Shown one piece after another: positions 61,507 through 62,465 of a DNA stretch of 62,465 nucleotides. The DNA lies in the NCBI GenBank assembly GCA_003164035.1, contig PLRS01000076.1, forward strand, positions 1 to 62,465. The letters run 5' to 3'. Position 1 is the first letter of the stretch. Every line of letters begins with the position of its first letter. A program made the translations under genes and the position numbers. The notes under the pieces were generated by a model. That model had not been told where the DNA came from. It did no database searches and saw only the letters and a list, made by a program, of their open reading frames with translations. Source of the stretch: Bryobacterales bacterium. Its GTDB lineage: Bacteria; Acidobacteriota; Terriglobia; Bryobacterales; Bryobacteraceae.

Positions 61507-61959
61507 TTATTCTTCGCCCTTCTCTTCTTCCTCGCGGCCTTCCTGGCGTGCTTTGAGGCGTTCTTCGCGGCGTTTGGCGCGCTCGGCGGCGCGTTTCACC
61601 AGTTCCGAACCTACCAGCTCGATCATGGCCTGTTCGGCGCCATCGCCCTTGCGCGGGCCCAGGCGGGTGATGCGCGTGTAGCCGCCGGGGCGCTGGCCGA
61701 AGCGGGTCCCCAAGGTGTCGAACAACTTCTTCACCGCGGCGGGCGTACGCAGCACCGACGCCGCCTGGCGGCGCGAATGAAGCGTATCCTGCTTGGCGAG
61801 CGTGATCATCTTCTCTACCAGCGGCTTGACCGCCTTGGCTTTGGGCACGGTGGTGATCACGCGTTCCTCGTCGATCACGCTGGTGCAGAGATTGCGCAGC
61901 AGCGCATTGCGGCTATCCACCGGCCGCTTTAATTTGTACCCACCGACTCGATGTCTCAT
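61507..61959 (-). CDS. rplQ: 50S ribosomal protein L17
   Basis: 150 residues. MRHRVGGYKLKRPVDSRNAL, LRNLCTSVIDEERVITTVPK, and the later GGYTRITRLGPRKGDGAEQA MIEL are L17. The C-terminal 25 residues are a glutamate/arginine-rich extension (AKRREERLKARQEGREEEEK) beyond the usual core. ATG 61959 is 2 bases after the rpoA stop, as in the standard alpha operon. Confidence 0.95.
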   Translation of the reverse strand: MRHRVGGYKLKRPVDSRNALLRNLCTSVIDEERVITTVPKAKAVKPLVEKMITLAKQDTLHSRRQAASVLRTPAAVKKLFDTLGTRFGQRPGGYTRITRLGPRKGDGAEQAMIELVGSELVKRAAERAKRREERLKARQEGREEEEKGEE

Positions 61960-61961
61960 CG

Positions 61962-62465
61962 CTACTCTCCCGTGATCTCAGGCTGCTCGTCGTCTTCGAG
62001 CGGGTAATCCATGATGCCCGTCGAAGCCGATTGCGGCGGCGCCACCAGCCGCCCGTGCTGGTCGATTCGCATCCCCAGCGACAGGCCCATGTTGGCCAGG
62101 ATTTCCTTGATTTCGTTAAGCGACTTGCGGCCGAAATTCTTGGTGCGCAGCATTTCGGCTTCGGTCTTTTGCACCAGCTCGCCGATGGTCTGAATGTTGG
62201 CGTTCTTGAGGCAGTTGTAGGAACGCACGCTCAATTCCAGCTCTTCGACCGAGCGGTTGAGCACCTCGTTCATCTTGTCGAAGCCGCGCTCAGAGACCTC
62301 TTCGGTCTGCTCGGGCAGCTCCTCGAAGTTGATGAAGATGCTCATGTGGTCCTTGAGCAGCTTAGCGGCAAAGCCGATGGCGTCCTGCGGCGAAACGGCG
62401 CCGTTGGTCCAGACTTCGAGCGTCAGCTTGTCGTAGTCGGTCATCTGGCCGAGGCGCGCGGCTTC
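61962..62465 (-). CDS. rpoA: RNA polymerase alpha subunit, C-terminal part (cut by window end)
   Basis: The frame is open to the window's end, so the first half of the gene is missing. The visible 167 residues begin [20 protein letters not shown], the end of the alpha N-terminal domain. The alpha C-terminal domain follows: [25 protein letters not shown], then [20 protein letters not shown] with DNA-contacting residues. Core transcription gene; part of the alpha operon with rplQ. Confidence 0.95.
   Translation of the reverse strand, partial: EAARLGQMTDYDKLTLEVWTNGAVSPQDAIGFAAKLLKDHMSIFINFEELPEQTEEVSERGFDKMNEVLNRSVEELELSVRSYNCLKNANIQTIGELVQKTEAEMLRTKNFGRKSLNEIKEILANMGLSLGMRIDQHGRLVAPPQSASTGIMDYPLEDDEQPEITGE

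Overview
The window looks like chromosomal DNA of an Acidobacteriota bacterium, most likely a Solibacter/Bryobacter relative (Bryobacterales). The reasons are high GC, GTG/TTG starts in many genes, a secreted protein with the TIGR03437 (Solibacter paralogous family) C-terminal region, and many dispersed palindromic repeats built on GTGGGACAGGCC...GGCCTGTCCCAC. No rRNA, tRNA, CRISPR array, transposase or phage gene was recognised. Family names rest on reading motifs by eye; no database search was possible.

Layout. 0.2-3.5 kb: receiver-only response regulator, a 50-residue membrane protein ahead of a tandem universal stress protein, a cytochrome c/helix-hairpin-helix fusion, and a VapBC pair. 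3.9-7.3 kb: AraC regulator divergent from two aldo/keto reductases, one Tat-exported and one cytosolic. 7.3-12.5 kb: FAD oxidase, RNase J, secreted GH43-like protein and a MerR-TPR fusion, all on the minus strand. 12.6-14.2 kb: an unrecognised three-gene operon that looks more AT-rich than its surroundings. 15.1-18.8 kb: smc. 18.8-19.9 kb: a graveyard of repeats and broken toxin-antitoxin genes. 20.1-24.6 kb: two DGPF/YCII proteins with an ECF42-type sigma factor, an orphan DUF433 gene, and an AAA ATPase-DUF4276 pair with the look of a defence module. 25.1-28.9 kb: HU, site-2 protease, two glycosyltransferases and prepilin peptidase. 29-37 kb: secreted proteins, VapBC, BrnTA followed by a frameshifted DUF5677 gene, a radical SAM protein, and two tandem Solibacter-type secreted proteins.

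37.5-47.1 kb holds a long respiratory complex I operon, nuoC-D-I-J-K-L-M-N-H. nuoA, nuoB and nuoEFG are not in the window. Directly downstream, on the other strand, is the most interesting locus: a RelE/HigB-like toxin, a HigA-like antitoxin with a C-terminal extension, and a SecB-like chaperone. Together they match the toxin-antitoxin-chaperone (TAC) layout. 48.4-54.8 kb encodes a GH88-like hydrolase, a DUF885 protein, a membrane acyltransferase, an AhpD-like protein and a Tat-exported PLP enzyme. 54.9-58.9 kb is a cytochrome oxidase assembly cassette (ctaB, ABC-2 exporter, Sco, DUF420, CusF-like lipoprotein), followed by a YheT-like hydrolase. 60.2-61.4 kb carries a RelE/XRE pair and a hicA whose hicB is truncated by a repeat. 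The window ends in the alpha operon (rplQ and partial rpoA).

Two themes cut across these regions. Toxin-antitoxin loci, intact and decayed, are dense. Dispersed palindromic repeats touch genes: they sit on stop codons, extend nuoM, supply the ribosome binding site of the sco gene, and replace the N-terminal halves of antitoxin genes.
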